Shown piece by piece: positions 10,236 to 19,764 of a DNA stretch of 64,000 nt (positions are counted from its first letter, which is position 1; each line of letters begins with the position of its first letter). The notes under the pieces are model-generated. The model saw only the letters and a list, made by a program, of their open reading frames with translations. It was not told where the DNA came from and ran no database searches. The DNA is taken from assembly GCA_019115485.1 (NCBI GenBank), contig DXDM01000036.1, positions 62,001-126,000 of the forward strand, read 5' to 3'. The translations under genes and the position numbers were made by a program. This stretch comes from Candidatus Barnesiella excrementavium. GTDB taxonomy: Bacteria; Bacteroidota; Bacteroidia; Bacteroidales; Barnesiellaceae.

Positions 10236-10243
10236 CAAAAATA
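10236..10243 (-). promoter_or_regulatory. Putative -7 element of the susC operon
   Basis: On the minus strand this reads TATTTTTG, matching the Bacteroidota -7 consensus TAnnTTTG. No TTTG -33 partner is found at the normal spacing, as expected for an activator-dependent promoter. The implied leader is about 90 bases. Confidence 0.4.
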
Positions 10244-10374
10244 CTATGAAGCGGCAGGGGTGTTGAAAAAAAATGTACAAAACAACAACAATTTTACCGG
10301 AGGAGGGAGTGAAAAGTGAGGGTGTAGTGGGGCGATAAAGGGCGGTCGATGCTGAAACTGTCCGTCTTTTGAAC

Positions 10375-10382
10375 TATTTTTG
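10375..10382 (+). promoter_or_regulatory. Putative -7 element of the hybrid regulator gene
   Basis: TATTTTTG matches TAnnTTTG on the plus strand. There is no -33 TTTG at 18-20 bases upstream, and the implied leader of about 165 bases is long, so this is only a candidate. Confidence 0.3.
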
Positions 10383-10554
10383 CTTTCGGGAAGGATAAAA
10401 TATGCTTTTTTTGTAAATGAGATTCAGGGTACCGGAGGAATCGGGCCGCATGCAGTTTTTGAACAGGCTATCCCGTCGACGTATGAAGACCACGAGCCGG
10501 AGTAGACTTGTGCAAGACCGGGTGGCAGGATTGAGACAATAATTGATAATCGAT

Positions 10555-13500
10555 ATGAACAACATGAAAATACACACTCGCCGGATAAACGGCCTGCTTC
10601 TGATTGCGTTTTTGGTCTGGCTTGGAGGTGCAACGGCTTACGGGCAGCGTATCATTTCCAAAAAATATACGATGGAGGAGGGGCTTCCGTCAAACCGGAT
10701 TTACAAGATTCTACAAGACTCGTGTGGATTTATCTGGTTCGGTACCGACGATGGTTTGAGTCGGTTCGACGGAGTCGAGTTCAAGAATTACCGGTTTTCG
10801 CATCGGCCGGGCTCCATACGGAGCAACAGTATCCACAACCTGTTCATAGACAGTCAGCAAAAAATGTGGATAGCCTTGGATAATGGCATTAACATTTATG
10901 ACCCGCTCTCCGATACGTTCAGCCCCTTTGTCACGGCTTCGGGCAAGTCGCTCACCTGCCGGGTGACCGATATTGTGGAGGACCGCGACGGCGAAATGTG
11001 GTTTGCAACCAATGGCCGTGGGGTCTACCGGTATAACCCGGCGACCGATAGCCTTTACTCGTATAGCCGGGATAGCCATAAGTCGATACATTTTTACACG
11101 GCTATGGATATTCATGAAGATAGCCGGGGGTATATCTGGATAGGGACCTATGCCGAAGGGTTGACCTGTTATGACAAGAAAACCGATTCGTTTACCACCT
11201 ATACCCGGGGTGATGGCACGCACAATCTGTCGGACAATTCGATACACAAGATTTATGAGGATTCTTACGGCAACTTGTGGATAGGGACCTTCCAGAATGG
11301 TTTGGATCGGTTCGACTATAAAACCCGGCGGTTTTCCAATTACCGGGACAGGAGCAAGGAGAATCTGCTTTATCACATTCACGATATGATAGAGTATCGG
11401 CCGGGCGAATTGATTGTGGCCTCGGATAACGGGATCGGACTGTTCAAGGTCGAGGAGGGGCGCATAATTCCTACCGCTCAGTCGCCGTTGAAGGCGGCAA
11501 GCATTGCAAACAAGTTTATTTACTGCCTGTTTATCGATGCCGAAGAGAGTATCTGGCTGGGCTCTTATTTCAATGGCGTGGACTTTTATTCCGATTTGCA
11601 GAACAATTTTGAGTATTTCAGTTGTGCGACTTCCGAGGCGTCGAAAGAGGGGAAGGTAATCAATGTCATTAAATGGGACCGCTTTAATGGCCTTTATTGG
11701 ATTGGCACCGACGACAACGGCCTGTTCCGTTTCGACCCGAGAACACAAACCGTTACCCCTTATCGCACGGCCAAGGATATCGGTTCGACCTATTATTGTG
11801 TGCATGACATGTTGTTTGACAATGCCCGGCTGTTTGTCGCCACCTACGAGCGGGGGTTGGAGGTGTTTGATATGCGCACCAAGAAGATAAAGTCGTATTT
11901 GCACAATCCGGCCGACTCGAAGTCTCTCCCTTCTTCGCGCCTTTTTGCCATCTATAAGGCCAGCAACGGACAAATCTACATAGGGACCTCCAAGGGGTTG
12001 TGTTACTATGATCGGGACGATGATAGTTTTGTGCGGATTGGAGCGATTAAAACCCGGGTGTCGTCTATCATTGAGGACGGGAACGGGAAGATATGGATAG
12101 CCACATCGGAGAACGGCCTGTACTCCTACGACCAGCGTACAACCCAGGTTCGGTCCTATCAATACGATGCCGGCGATACTACCTCGCTTTTGCGCAACAC
12201 CTTGACGACGATGGCGATTGACCGCAAGAAACGCCTTTGGATAGGGACTTATGGATATGGAATCTGCCGGTATGACGAGGAGAGCGACGCCTTTATCCAC
12301 TACGAGAATCTCGATTTGCCGAATCATATTATTGCATCTATCATTCCCGACGGGGATAATCTGTGGCTCTCGACCAATAAAGGGTTGGTGTATTGTAATC
12401 CCGATAGCGGGTATGTGAAGACTTACTCCAAATCCAACGGATTGTATAACGAACAGTTTTCACTGGGGGCAGGGCTGAAATCGAACGACGGGAAAATCTT
12501 CCTGGGCTCGGTTGATGGCTTTTGCGTATTCTCGCCGTCGAACCTGGTCGATAATGCCTACAATCCCAACGTGTTGATTACCGATATGACCATCTTTGGC
12601 AAAAGCGTTACGTCGTGTACCGAAAATTCTCCACTCCGGAATTCTATCGAACACACGCGCCAGGTCACTCTCGACAGCCGCCAGTCGGTCATCGGGTTCG
12701 ATTTTGCCGCGTTGAGTTACATCGCTCCCGAGGAGAACCGATACCGGTATAAACTCGAAGGGTTCGACAAAGAGTGGCGCATGGCCAAGGGCAGTAATCC
12801 GCATGCCTCTTATACCAACTTGCCGGCCGGCGAATATACCCTGCATGTGCAAGGAACGAACAGCGAGAAAATATGGAGCCCCCATGAAGTGGTGTTGCAG
12901 ATAACGGTCTTGCCACCTTTCTTCAAGTCGAGGCTGGCCTATGGCCTTTATACGGTCGTGGGGGCCGTGGTGGCTGTCTTGTTGATTTTTTATTCCGTAA
13001 AACGTTCCAACAAGAAACAGCAGGAGAAGATTGCCAAGATTAATGCCGAGAAGGAGAAAGAGTTGTATGACTCGAAGATGGAGTTCTTTACCAACATCGC
13101 TCATGAGATTCGTACCCCGCTGAGCCTGATTATCGGACCTCTTGAAGTCTTGATGAAATCGAAAAGCCTCAATGAGAAATATGGTGATTATCTGAGTATT
13201 ATCGAGCAGAATTACAAGCGCCTGTATAGTCTGGTAAGTGAATTGCTGGATTATCGGAAAATTGACTCGGGCATGTATAAGTTGAGTTATAGCGTGTGCA
13301 ATTTGAGAACTCTGGTCGAGAAGATTATCTCGCGTTTTGAGTGGACTGCCCGGCAGAAGGGGATTACACTTGAAATCGATATTCCTCAGGATTTGAACTG
13401 GGTGCTCGATTGTGAGGCTATGACCAAGATTATCAGTAATTTGATAACGAACGGATTGAAGTATGCCAAGAGTCGGATTACCGTATCGGCCTATGAGGTA

Positions 13501-14682
13501 GGCGATAGCCTGTGTATCGAAGTGACCGATGATGGCGAGGGGATTCCCGACTCCGAGAAGACGCGTGTGTTTGAGGCTTTTTATCAGGTGCGGAATCATA
13601 AAGGTACGGCCAAACTCGGTATAGGCATAGGCCTCCACATGACTTGTTCGTTTGTCAAGATGATGGGGGGTGAAATCAAGGCGCTCGACCGTCGGGACGG
13701 GGAGAGCGGACTGTTAATGTTTATTCGATTGCCGAGGCAGAGCGAATCGGAGGCGGTCGATCGTTCGACGGGCTCCATGGGGGATACTTTTATTTTGAAA
13801 GAGCCTGAGGCGGATACCGGCTCGATTCAGGACAAGATGGACGAAGAGGCTGTGGCTGCCGGCAAGGATAAAAAGTACACGGTATTGATTGTTGACGATA
13901 ATGTCGAGGTGCTTGATTTTCTCTCAAAAATATTGTCGCAGGAGTATTTTGTTATTTCGGCCCTGAATGGGACCGAGGCGTTGAATATCCTCCAAAACAA
14001 CCAGGTTGACATGATTGTGAGCGATGTGATGATGGAGGAGATGGACGGCTTTGAGTTCTGCAAACGAGTGAAGGAGGATTTGAATACGTCGCATATTCCT
14101 ATTGTGCTTTTGACGGCCAAGACCGATACGGCCAGTAAAATAGAGGGGTTGGAGTTGGGTATCGAGGCGTATATCGAAAAGCCCTTCTCGCCCCTCCATC
14201 TGCAAGCCCAGTTGAAAAACTTGTTGAAGAAGCGGAGCGAGTTGAAAGAGAAATATACCTCAACCCCGTTGACCGAGATACATACGGCTGTTCTCAATAA
14301 ACTGGACGAGGAGTTTGTCAACACGTGTACCGCGATAATCACCCAGAACCTGAGCGAACCCGAGTTTACGGTAGATAAATTGGCCAAGGAGTTGGGTATG
14401 AGTCGCACGAATGTCTTCTCCAAGATAAAGGCCATCGTGGGCATGACGCCTAACGATTTTATCAAACTCATTCGTCTGAAAACCGCTTGCAAGATGATGG
14501 TTGAGAGCGATTATCGCATCACCGAAATCGGATTCCTGGTCGGGTTCAGCTCTTCGTCGTATTTTGCCAAATGTTTTCAAAAACAGTTTGGAATGAATCC
14601 TACCGAATTCATGAAGAAATTGAAGAGCGGTGAATTGACCGATGTTTCGGTAAAGTCGTCGCCGGAGAATAAAGAGGAATAG
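10555..14682 (+). CDS. Hybrid two-component system sensor/regulator (HTCS)
   Basis: About 1375 residues from MNNMKIHTRR; ATG 10564 is an alternative. A signal/anchor is followed by about 700 residues of Reg_prop beta-propeller repeats (WFGTDDGLSRFDG, WIGTYAEGL, WIGTFQNGL). Next come a Y_Y_Y domain (about 728-770), a membrane helix (about 793-815), a HisKA H-box (FFTNIAHEIRTPLSLI, about 843), a HATPase (NLITNGLKYAK near 961), a receiver domain (VLIVDDN near 1110, phospho-Asp in SDVMMEEMDG) and a C-terminal AraC-type HTH. In this family the periplasmic part senses a breakdown product and the HTH activates the linked susCD operon. All catalytic motifs are present. Confidence 0.97.
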   Translation: MNNMKIHTRRINGLLLIAFLVWLGGATAYGQRIISKKYTMEEGLPSNRIYKILQDSCGFIWFGTDDGLSRFDGVEFKNYRFSHRPGSIRSNSIHNLFIDSQQKMWIALDNGINIYDPLSDTFSPFVTASGKSLTCRVTDIVEDRDGEMWFATNGRGVYRYNPATDSLYSYSRDSHKSIHFYTAMDIHEDSRGYIWIGTYAEGLTCYDKKTDSFTTYTRGDGTHNLSDNSIHKIYEDSYGNLWIGTFQNGLDRFDYKTRRFSNYRDRSKENLLYHIHDMIEYRPGELIVASDNGIGLFKVEEGRIIPTAQSPLKAASIANKFIYCLFIDAEESIWLGSYFNGVDFYSDLQNNFEYFSCATSEASKEGKVINVIKWDRFNGLYWIGTDDNGLFRFDPRTQTVTPYRTAKDIGSTYYCVHDMLFDNARLFVATYERGLEVFDMRTKKIKSYLHNPADSKSLPSSRLFAIYKASNGQIYIGTSKGLCYYDRDDDSFVRIGAIKTRVSSIIEDGNGKIWIATSENGLYSYDQRTTQVRSYQYDAGDTTSLLRNTLTTMAIDRKKRLWIGTYGYGICRYDEESDAFIHYENLDLPNHIIASIIPDGDNLWLSTNKGLVYCNPDSGYVKTYSKSNGLYNEQFSLGAGLKSNDGKIFLGSVDGFCVFSPSNLVDNAYNPNVLITDMTIFGKSVTSCTENSPLRNSIEHTRQVTLDSRQSVIGFDFAALSYIAPEENRYRYKLEGFDKEWRMAKGSNPHASYTNLPAGEYTLHVQGTNSEKIWSPHEVVLQITVLPPFFKSRLAYGLYTVVGAVVAVLLIFYSVKRSNKKQQEKIAKINAEKEKELYDSKMEFFTNIAHEIRTPLSLIIGPLEVLMKSKSLNEKYGDYLSIIEQNYKRLYSLVSELLDYRKIDSGMYKLSYSVCNLRTLVEKIISRFEWTARQKGITLEIDIPQDLNWVLDCEAMTKIISNLITNGLKYAKSRITVSAYEVGDSLCIEVTDDGEGIPDSEKTRVFEAFYQVRNHKGTAKLGIGIGLHMTCSFVKMMGGEIKALDRRDGESGLLMFIRLPRQSESEAVDRSTGSMGDTFILKEPEADTGSIQDKMDEEAVAAGKDKKYTVLIVDDNVEVLDFLSKILSQEYFVISALNGTEALNILQNNQVDMIVSDVMMEEMDGFEFCKRVKEDLNTSHIPIVLLTAKTDTASKIEGLELGIEAYIEKPFSPLHLQAQLKNLLKKRSELKEKYTSTPLTEIHTAVLNKLDEEFVNTCTAIITQNLSEPEFTVDKLAKELGMSRTNVFSKIKAIVGMTPNDFIKLIRLKTACKMMVESDYRITEIGFLVGFSSSSYFAKCFQKQFGMNPTEFMKKLKSGELTDVSVKSSPENKEE

Positions 14683-14710
14683 ACTTCCGCTGTTTTCATC
14701 GGATAGAGGA

Positions 14711-14744
14711 GAGCCTCGGTCAAAGATGACCGGGGCTCGCTGTA
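14711..14744 (+). terminator. Hairpin after the hybrid regulator gene
   Basis: GAGCCTCGGTCA (14711-14722) pairs with TGACCGGGGCTC (14727-14738) around an AAGA tetraloop, with one G-T pair. A short T-rich stretch begins a few bases later. It lies between convergent genes and could serve both. Confidence 0.65.
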
Positions 14745-14771
14745 TTTTGAAGAGTAGGGTTGAATCGTGTT

Positions 14772-15470
14772 TTAGGGTTGGGTAGCTGCAAGGACGAGGC
14801 AGCTGACGCGTGGCGAGCCGTGGGCATGGAGTGCCTGGGCACAGGCCAGCAGGGTGGCTCCGGTAGTCACCACGTCGTCGATGAGCAGGATATGACGGCC
14901 TTCGAGGTCGGGAGCTCCCGGGGCGTTGTAGGCGGTGTGGGTGTCGAGCCAGCGGTCGTACACGCCTTTGCGGGTTTGCGACCGGGTGTCGCGGGTGTGT
15001 TCCAGCCAGTCGGTGTGCAGTGTTATGCCGGTGGCCCGGGATACGCCTCGGGCTATCCATTCGCTCTGGTTGTAGCCCCGGCGCCGCAGTTTGGCGGGGT
15101 GGAGGGGGACGGGCACCAGGGTGTCGATGCCCTCGAAGAATCCGTCGGGGATTAGCTCCCGGGCAAAGATTTCGCCCATGATGAGGCCGCAGTGCTTCCC
15201 TCCATGGTACTTGATGTGGTGTATGAGTTGCCTGGCATCGCCCGGGGTGGTGAAGTGCAGGTAGGCGGCACACCGTTCGACGGGAACCTTCCCGAGAAAG
15301 AGCTGCGCCATGGGGCTGAGCGGGTCGAGGTGGTAGCGGGTGCGGGGCAGCCGGTGCAGACAATTGGTGCAGAGGGCACGCTCGTCGCGGTTCATGGCCC
15401 GTTGGCAGATGGGGCAGAGCCGGGGAAAGAAGAGGTCGAGCAGTTCGTCGAGCGGACGGAACGGTTTCAT
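14772..15470 (-). CDS. comF: ComF-family phosphoribosyltransferase-like protein
   Basis: 232 residues from MKPFRPLDELLDL. A four-cysteine zinc-binding motif lies near the N-terminus (CPICQ then CTNCL). The C-terminal PRPP-binding loop reads ILLIDDVVTTGATL. The family is linked to DNA uptake and processing. Its ATG (15470-15468) overlaps the recX TGA, so the two are probably translationally coupled. Starting here, rather than at the longer in-frame extension, is supported by that overlap and the canonical N-terminus. Confidence 0.9.
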   Translation of the reverse strand: MKPFRPLDELLDLFFPRLCPICQRAMNRDERALCTNCLHRLPRTRYHLDPLSPMAQLFLGKVPVERCAAYLHFTTPGDARQLIHHIKYHGGKHCGLIMGEIFARELIPDGFFEGIDTLVPVPLHPAKLRRRGYNQSEWIARGVSRATGITLHTDWLEHTRDTRSQTRKGVYDRWLDTHTAYNAPGAPDLEGRHILLIDDVVTTGATLLACAQALHAHGSPRVSCLVLAATQP

Positions 15471-15934
15471 GGCTCTATCTGTTTCAAGACGTTGAAGATG
15501 AGGTTGCTCTCGAATCCCCGGGAGGTGGCGAAACGGAAGAGTTTGGCCCGGCGGGTTTCGGGGTCGTTGCCGGTGGTCGAACGGGACTTGGCGCGGAGCA
15601 GGTCGAGTAGCCGTTGGGTGTATTGCGTTTCGTCGAGACAGGCCAGGGCCGCGTCGATATCGCTGCCCGCGATACGCTTCTGTTGCAGGGCATAACGCAT
15701 TTTGATGCGACCCCACCCCGAGAAACGGAATTTGTCTTTGACGAAGGCGATGGCGTAGCGTTGCTCGTCGATGAATCGCTCTTGCACGAGGCGGTCGATG
15801 ATGGCCCGGCTGTCGGCGGGGTTGATGCCCCAGCGCACGAGTTTGTCATGGATGTCGGCCTTGCAGTGTTCGGCCGAGGAGCAGAGGGCGGCGGCCCGGT
15901 GCAAGGCTTCGGGGGGAGTCAGAGGTTTAGCCAT
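15467..15934 (-). CDS. recX: RecX-family regulatory protein
   Basis: 155 residues from MAKPLTPPEAL. The three-helix tandem repeats of RecX are visible (KLVRWGINPADSRAIIDRLV, then RFIDEQRYAIAFVKDKFRFSGWGRIKM). In the family RecX modulates RecA filaments; recA is not in this window. It overlaps prmC by 8 bases and comF by 4 bases. A start at 15961 is possible but would overlap prmC more. Confidence 0.88.
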   Translation of the reverse strand: MAKPLTPPEALHRAAALCSSAEHCKADIHDKLVRWGINPADSRAIIDRLVQERFIDEQRYAIAFVKDKFRFSGWGRIKMRYALQQKRIAGSDIDAALACLDETQYTQRLLDLLRAKSRSTTGNDPETRRAKLFRFATSRGFESNLIFNVLKQIEP

Positions 15935-16787
15935 GGGCGTGAGGTTTTGTGGCCGAGGCAAATCGGTCTTTGTCGTAGAGGTCTTTGATGATGCGTATCT
16001 GTTCGTAGCCGTAGCCGGTGAGCATGCGGGCGATGGCCTCGCCCTGCGTCTCGTTGATTTCGAAATAGAGGCGGCCGCCGGGCGAGAGCAGCGTGAGGGC
16101 GTCGCGGGCTATCTTGTCGTAGAAAAGGAGTGGCGTCGTGTCGGGGACGAAGAGGGCTTCGTGAGGTTCGTAGTCCAGCACATTCCCGCACATCGACTCA
16201 CGTTCGCTCTGTCGCACATAGGGCGGGTTGCTCACGATGAGGTCGAGCGACCTGGGGGGCACCCGGGAGAGGTCGTAATGAAGGATATCGCGTTGCATGA
16301 AATCGACACGAGCCTGCCACTTCGAGGCGTTGCGTCGGGCAATGGACAGGGCGTCGGGCGACAGCTCCCACGCCTCGACCCGGCTGTGGGGAAGCTCCAA
16401 CGCCAGAGTGACGGCGATGCAGCCGCTGCCGGTACCCAGATCGGCGATGCGTAACTCCCGGCCGCTGTTCTCGCTGATAATCAGCTGCACCAGCTCACTG
16501 GTCTCGGGTCGGGGAATGAGTACCCCGGGGGCGACGTCGAAGCGCCGGTCGCAAAACCAGGCGTAGCCCAAGATGTACTGAATAGGCTCCTGTCGGGCCA
16601 ACCGTCCGGCTATCTCTTCGACTTTTCGATGTATATCCTCAGATAAAATCGTATCTTTGCGAAGCAGTATATCGGTAGGCGTGTAGCCGCACAAGGCCTC
16701 GAAAATCATGCGGGTGAAGGCGGTGATTTCGCGGGGAGGATAAATCTCCCCCAGTTGGTGTCGTAACAGGTCGATACAGGTTTGCAT
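15927..16787 (-). CDS. prmC: Peptide chain release factor glutamine methyltransferase
   Basis: 286 residues. The helical N-terminal domain (IEALCGYTPTDILL-like region) is followed by a SAM-binding motif (IADLGTGSGCIAVTLAL) and the NPPY catalytic motif (LIVSNPPYV), which methylates the GGQ glutamine of release factors 1 and 2. It is the first gene of a leftward prmC-recX-comF unit with overlapping reading frames and lies divergent from ribD. Confidence 0.95.
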   Translation of the reverse strand: MQTCIDLLRHQLGEIYPPREITAFTRMIFEALCGYTPTDILLRKDTILSEDIHRKVEEIAGRLARQEPIQYILGYAWFCDRRFDVAPGVLIPRPETSELVQLIISENSGRELRIADLGTGSGCIAVTLALELPHSRVEAWELSPDALSIARRNASKWQARVDFMQRDILHYDLSRVPPRSLDLIVSNPPYVRQSERESMCGNVLDYEPHEALFVPDTTPLLFYDKIARDALTLLSPGGRLYFEINETQGEAIARMLTGYGYEQIRIIKDLYDKDRFASATKPHAHG

Positions 16788-16891
16788 GCGCGTAGTCTCT
16801 TAGGTGCGGATACCGGAGAAGTAGCAGCTCCCGGGCTTTCGGGTCGCATGGACCGGGGCGGGTAGGGCAGACTTTCGCCGGTATATGCAGA

Positions 16892-16899
16892 CAAAGGTA
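16892..16899 (-). promoter_or_regulatory. Putative -7 element for prmC-recX-comF
   Basis: It reads TACCTTTG on the minus strand, matching TAnnTTTG. No -33 TTTG sits at the normal distance. It is in the divergent prmC/ribD gap, and the implied leader is about 100 bases. Confidence 0.35.
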
Positions 16900-16917
16900 A
16901 ATAAAAAAGTTCAAGAT

Positions 16918-18015
16918 ATGGATAGAGAGATAAATTCTGCTTTCATGCGTCGCTGCTTGCAGCTGGCATCACTGGGGCGCGGACATGTGTCGCCCAACCC
17001 CATGGTGGGGGCGGTGGTCGTGCACGAGGGGCGTATCATCGGCGAGGGGTATCACCGTTGTTACGGAAAGCCGCATGCCGAGGTAAATGCCATTGCCTCG
17101 GTAGCCGACGAGCGGTTGCTCACCGAGTCGACCCTCTATGTTTCGCTCGAACCCTGCTCGCATTACGGCAAGACGCCTCCTTGTGCCGAGTTGATTGTAG
17201 CCAAGCGCATTCCGCGGGTGGTCGTGGGTTGTCTCGACCCCTTTCCGGCCGTTTCGGGGCGGGGCATAGCCCGGTTGCGCGAAGCGGGAGTCGAGGTGGT
17301 CACCGGGGTGTTGGAGGAGGAGTGCCGGGCGTTGAACCGCACGTTCATGACTTTCCAGACCCACCATCGCCCTTTCGTCACCCTCAAATGGGCCCAAAGC
17401 AGTGACGGCTATATCGACCGGTTGCGCGAGCCGTCGGAACCGGCCACCCGCATTTCGGACGAGGTCTCGGCCGTGTGGGTGCATCGCCTCAGGGCCGAGG
17501 CCGACGCCATACTGGTGGGAACGAATACGGCCATTGCCGATAATCCTTCGTTGACGGCCCGGTTGTGGCCCGGACGTTCGCCCCTGCGCGTGGTGCTCGA
17601 CGAGCATGTCCGGGTACCGTCGGGGACGCGACTCTTTACCGACGGGCTGCCAACCCTGCTGGTGACGGGCGAAACGACCGATTATCCGCTGCTCCCCCCG
17701 TCGGTCGAGGTGGTGCGGTTGCCTTTCGGTTCGGCACTGATACCGGCTCTGCTCGACGAGCTGTATCGCCGGCGGTTGCAACACTTGGTTGTCGAGGGAG
17801 GTTCCGCTCTTTTACAGTCGTTTATCGATGGAGGCTATTGGGACGAAGCTCGGGTAGAGACCGGTCCGATGGCGTTGGGCGAAGGCGTTTCCGCTCCGGC
17901 ATGGGTGCAGGTACCCGCGTGGACGGAATGGTGTGGCCGTGCCCGAATCGACTGGTATGAAAATAGAGAAAAAACAACCGTTCACCCGGCGAATCATTCG
18001 GTTGGTCTAAAATAG
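16918..18015 (+). CDS. ribD: Bifunctional riboflavin biosynthesis deaminase/reductase
   Basis: 365 residues from MDREINSAFMRRC. The cytidine-deaminase-type zinc site is present (HAEVNAI and PCSHYGKTPPCAE). It is followed by the reductase domain (FVTLKWAQSSDGYI, then VEGGSALLQSF). It converts diaminohydroxyphosphoribosylamino-pyrimidine to the ribitylamino product in riboflavin synthesis. An upstream in-frame ATG at 16885 is less likely because it adds a basic stretch absent from the family. No other rib gene is nearby. Confidence 0.95.
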   Translation: MDREINSAFMRRCLQLASLGRGHVSPNPMVGAVVVHEGRIIGEGYHRCYGKPHAEVNAIASVADERLLTESTLYVSLEPCSHYGKTPPCAELIVAKRIPRVVVGCLDPFPAVSGRGIARLREAGVEVVTGVLEEECRALNRTFMTFQTHHRPFVTLKWAQSSDGYIDRLREPSEPATRISDEVSAVWVHRLRAEADAILVGTNTAIADNPSLTARLWPGRSPLRVVLDEHVRVPSGTRLFTDGLPTLLVTGETTDYPLLPPSVEVVRLPFGSALIPALLDELYRRRLQHLVVEGGSALLQSFIDGGYWDEARVETGPMALGEGVSAPAWVQVPAWTEWCGRARIDWYENREKTTVHPANHSVGLK

Positions 18016-18109
18016 TGCGGGCTATGTGCTTTTTTCGCTATTTTTGGACTCCGGAAAAACGGTCGGCGGGAGCCTCTGTTTTATCCATAAATAATTATAA
18101 TTATTGGAG

Positions 18110-18146
18110 TTTGTGGTGTGCAAAGAAAAAAATGTTGCTAAATTTG
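18110..18146 (+). promoter_or_regulatory. Promoter of the DUF6242 lipoprotein gene
   Basis: The -7 element TAAATTTG (18139-18146) fits TAnnTTTG. A TTTG at 18110-18113 lies 25 bases upstream, longer than the usual 18-20. The implied leader is about 30 bases. Confidence 0.5.
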
Positions 18147-18183
18147 CCGATTGTAACTGCAAACTTGTAACACATATCAGTTG

Positions 18184-19680
18184 ATGAAGACGCAAAAAAT
18201 ATATTTTTTCCTGTGTGTAGCAGCTCTATTTCTATCCGGTATTTCGTGCAACTCCTCTGATGATGAGCAGATAACCTATGCGTTGTCGGAGAGTGTGCGG
18301 GTCTCGGCATTCTCCCTGGAAGCCAATGATTCGGTACTGGCCAATCTCGATACAATATTCTTTACCATCGACTTGAACGGTGGGCAAATTTATAATGCCG
18401 ATTCCCTGCCGAAGGGGACCGATGTTTCGGCCCTGATTGCCAACATCTCGTTCGACAATGTGGGAAAGGCTAAGATTTTGATAGATCGGGGCGACCCCGC
18501 CAAAAACGACACCATCGACTATCTGGCAAGTCCTACCGACTCTATCGACTTTACCTCGAAGGTATCGCTGGTAGTAACCGCTCAAAACGGCATGACCGAG
18601 AAATGGTATTCGGTCAAGGTGAATGTGCACCAAATCGACCCCGACTCACTCTATTGGAATATACCCTTCGGTGTGAAACCCTTGCCGTGTGGCAGTGGTG
18701 TGACTATTGCCACACAAAAGACAGTTCGCTTGAATGACTTGGTTTATACGTTTGTCGAGTCCAATTCGGTCTGCACGGTATATACCACCGACAACCCCTA
18801 TGGTGACGGGTGGACCGCTCAGGAGTTGACGCTGCCCTTTACGCCCAATGTGGAGTCGGTACAGGCCACCGATGATGCTCTCTATATGTTGGCCCAGACG
18901 GGAGAGCTCTATCGCTCGGACGATGGTGTGAACTGGGCAACCACCGGGCAGACTTTCTATTCGCTGGTGGGCACGTGGCAATCGAGAGTGTTGGGTATTG
19001 TCGACGACAACGGCGTGTACAAGCACGACTGCTATCCTCGTCCCGAGGGTTTCACCCCTTATCCGGCACCGGCCGATTTCCCCATCACGGGCAGCAGTCA
19101 GATGGTGACTTTCGTATCGAACTACGATTTGAATACCCCGCAGTCGATTATGGTGGGCGGTCGTTTGGCCGACGGCCGTCTGACGGGAGCCACCTGGGGT
19201 TACGACGGTGAGGCGTGGGCTCAACTCAGTGGATCGATTACACCCAGTGAAGGGGTGGTGCTGTTCCCCTATTTCACCTTTACAACCGATGAGTATTGGA
19301 TTACTACACAATATACTTCGTGGATTGCCATTGGCGGTCGCGATGCCAACGGCGTGAACAACAGCGTCTATGTGTCGATCAACAATGGCAATACTTGGAG
19401 CAAGGCTCCCGCATCGCTGGGTATGCCCTCCTATATCGCCCCCCGGGCATTTGCTTCGGTGCTGGTGGTGGAGAGTGCGGCCGAGGCAGCGAAAGAAACG
19501 TCGAGCCTGTGGCAATGGATGCCTGTGCGCCCGGTACCGCCGATGGCGGTTACCCGTGCCGACGACGGATATAAAGTGCCTTACATCTATCTGTTCGGTG
19601 GCGAGAATGCCGAGGGTACCGTTTACAACCAGATATGGCGAGGCGCGATAGGACGCCTGAGTTATCCCCCTATACCGTAA
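18184..19680 (+). CDS. Exported lipoprotein, DUF6242-like
   Basis: 498 residues from MKTQKIYFF. A lipoprotein signal ends in LSGISC. The N-terminal third is Ig-like (VSALIANISFDNVGKAKI, then VTAQNGMTEKWYSVKVNV). The remainder looks like a beta-propeller with short repeats (YRSDDGVNW, YVSINNGNTWSKAP, YLFGGENAEGTVYNQIW). This matches the DUF6242 architecture of Bacteroidales. The function is unknown. It precedes the DUF6089-uppS-bamA run in the same direction, 84 bases ahead of the next gene. Confidence 0.75.
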   Translation: MKTQKIYFFLCVAALFLSGISCNSSDDEQITYALSESVRVSAFSLEANDSVLANLDTIFFTIDLNGGQIYNADSLPKGTDVSALIANISFDNVGKAKILIDRGDPAKNDTIDYLASPTDSIDFTSKVSLVVTAQNGMTEKWYSVKVNVHQIDPDSLYWNIPFGVKPLPCGSGVTIATQKTVRLNDLVYTFVESNSVCTVYTTDNPYGDGWTAQELTLPFTPNVESVQATDDALYMLAQTGELYRSDDGVNWATTGQTFYSLVGTWQSRVLGIVDDNGVYKHDCYPRPEGFTPYPAPADFPITGSSQMVTFVSNYDLNTPQSIMVGGRLADGRLTGATWGYDGEAWAQLSGSITPSEGVVLFPYFTFTTDEYWITTQYTSWIAIGGRDANGVNNSVYVSINNGNTWSKAPASLGMPSYIAPRAFASVLVVESAAEAAKETSSLWQWMPVRPVPPMAVTRADDGYKVPYIYLFGGENAEGTVYNQIWRGAIGRLSYPPIP

Positions 19681-19764
19681 AGCGATGAGGGGGGCGAACG
19701 ATAGATATACTTTTCGTCGGATTATTTCGTTTTATGTATGTAGACCTGTAAAAATGGCGTGCAC

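Larger units (their letters stand above)
10137..10554. other. Intergenic control region between susC and the hybrid sensor gene
   Basis: This 418-base non-coding stretch separates the divergent susC and hybrid regulator genes. It holds a possible -7 element for each direction (10236-10243 leftward and 10375-10382 rightward). The hybrid regulator's own AraC-type output domain would be expected to bind here, but no clear direct-repeat operator could be read. No RNA gene or terminator was seen. Confidence 0.6.

Noticed and set aside
10711-12327. A 538-codon open frame antisense to the hybrid regulator's propeller repeats
   Set aside because: The regulator's repeats and domains are unmistakable on the plus strand; the antisense product has no recognisable features.
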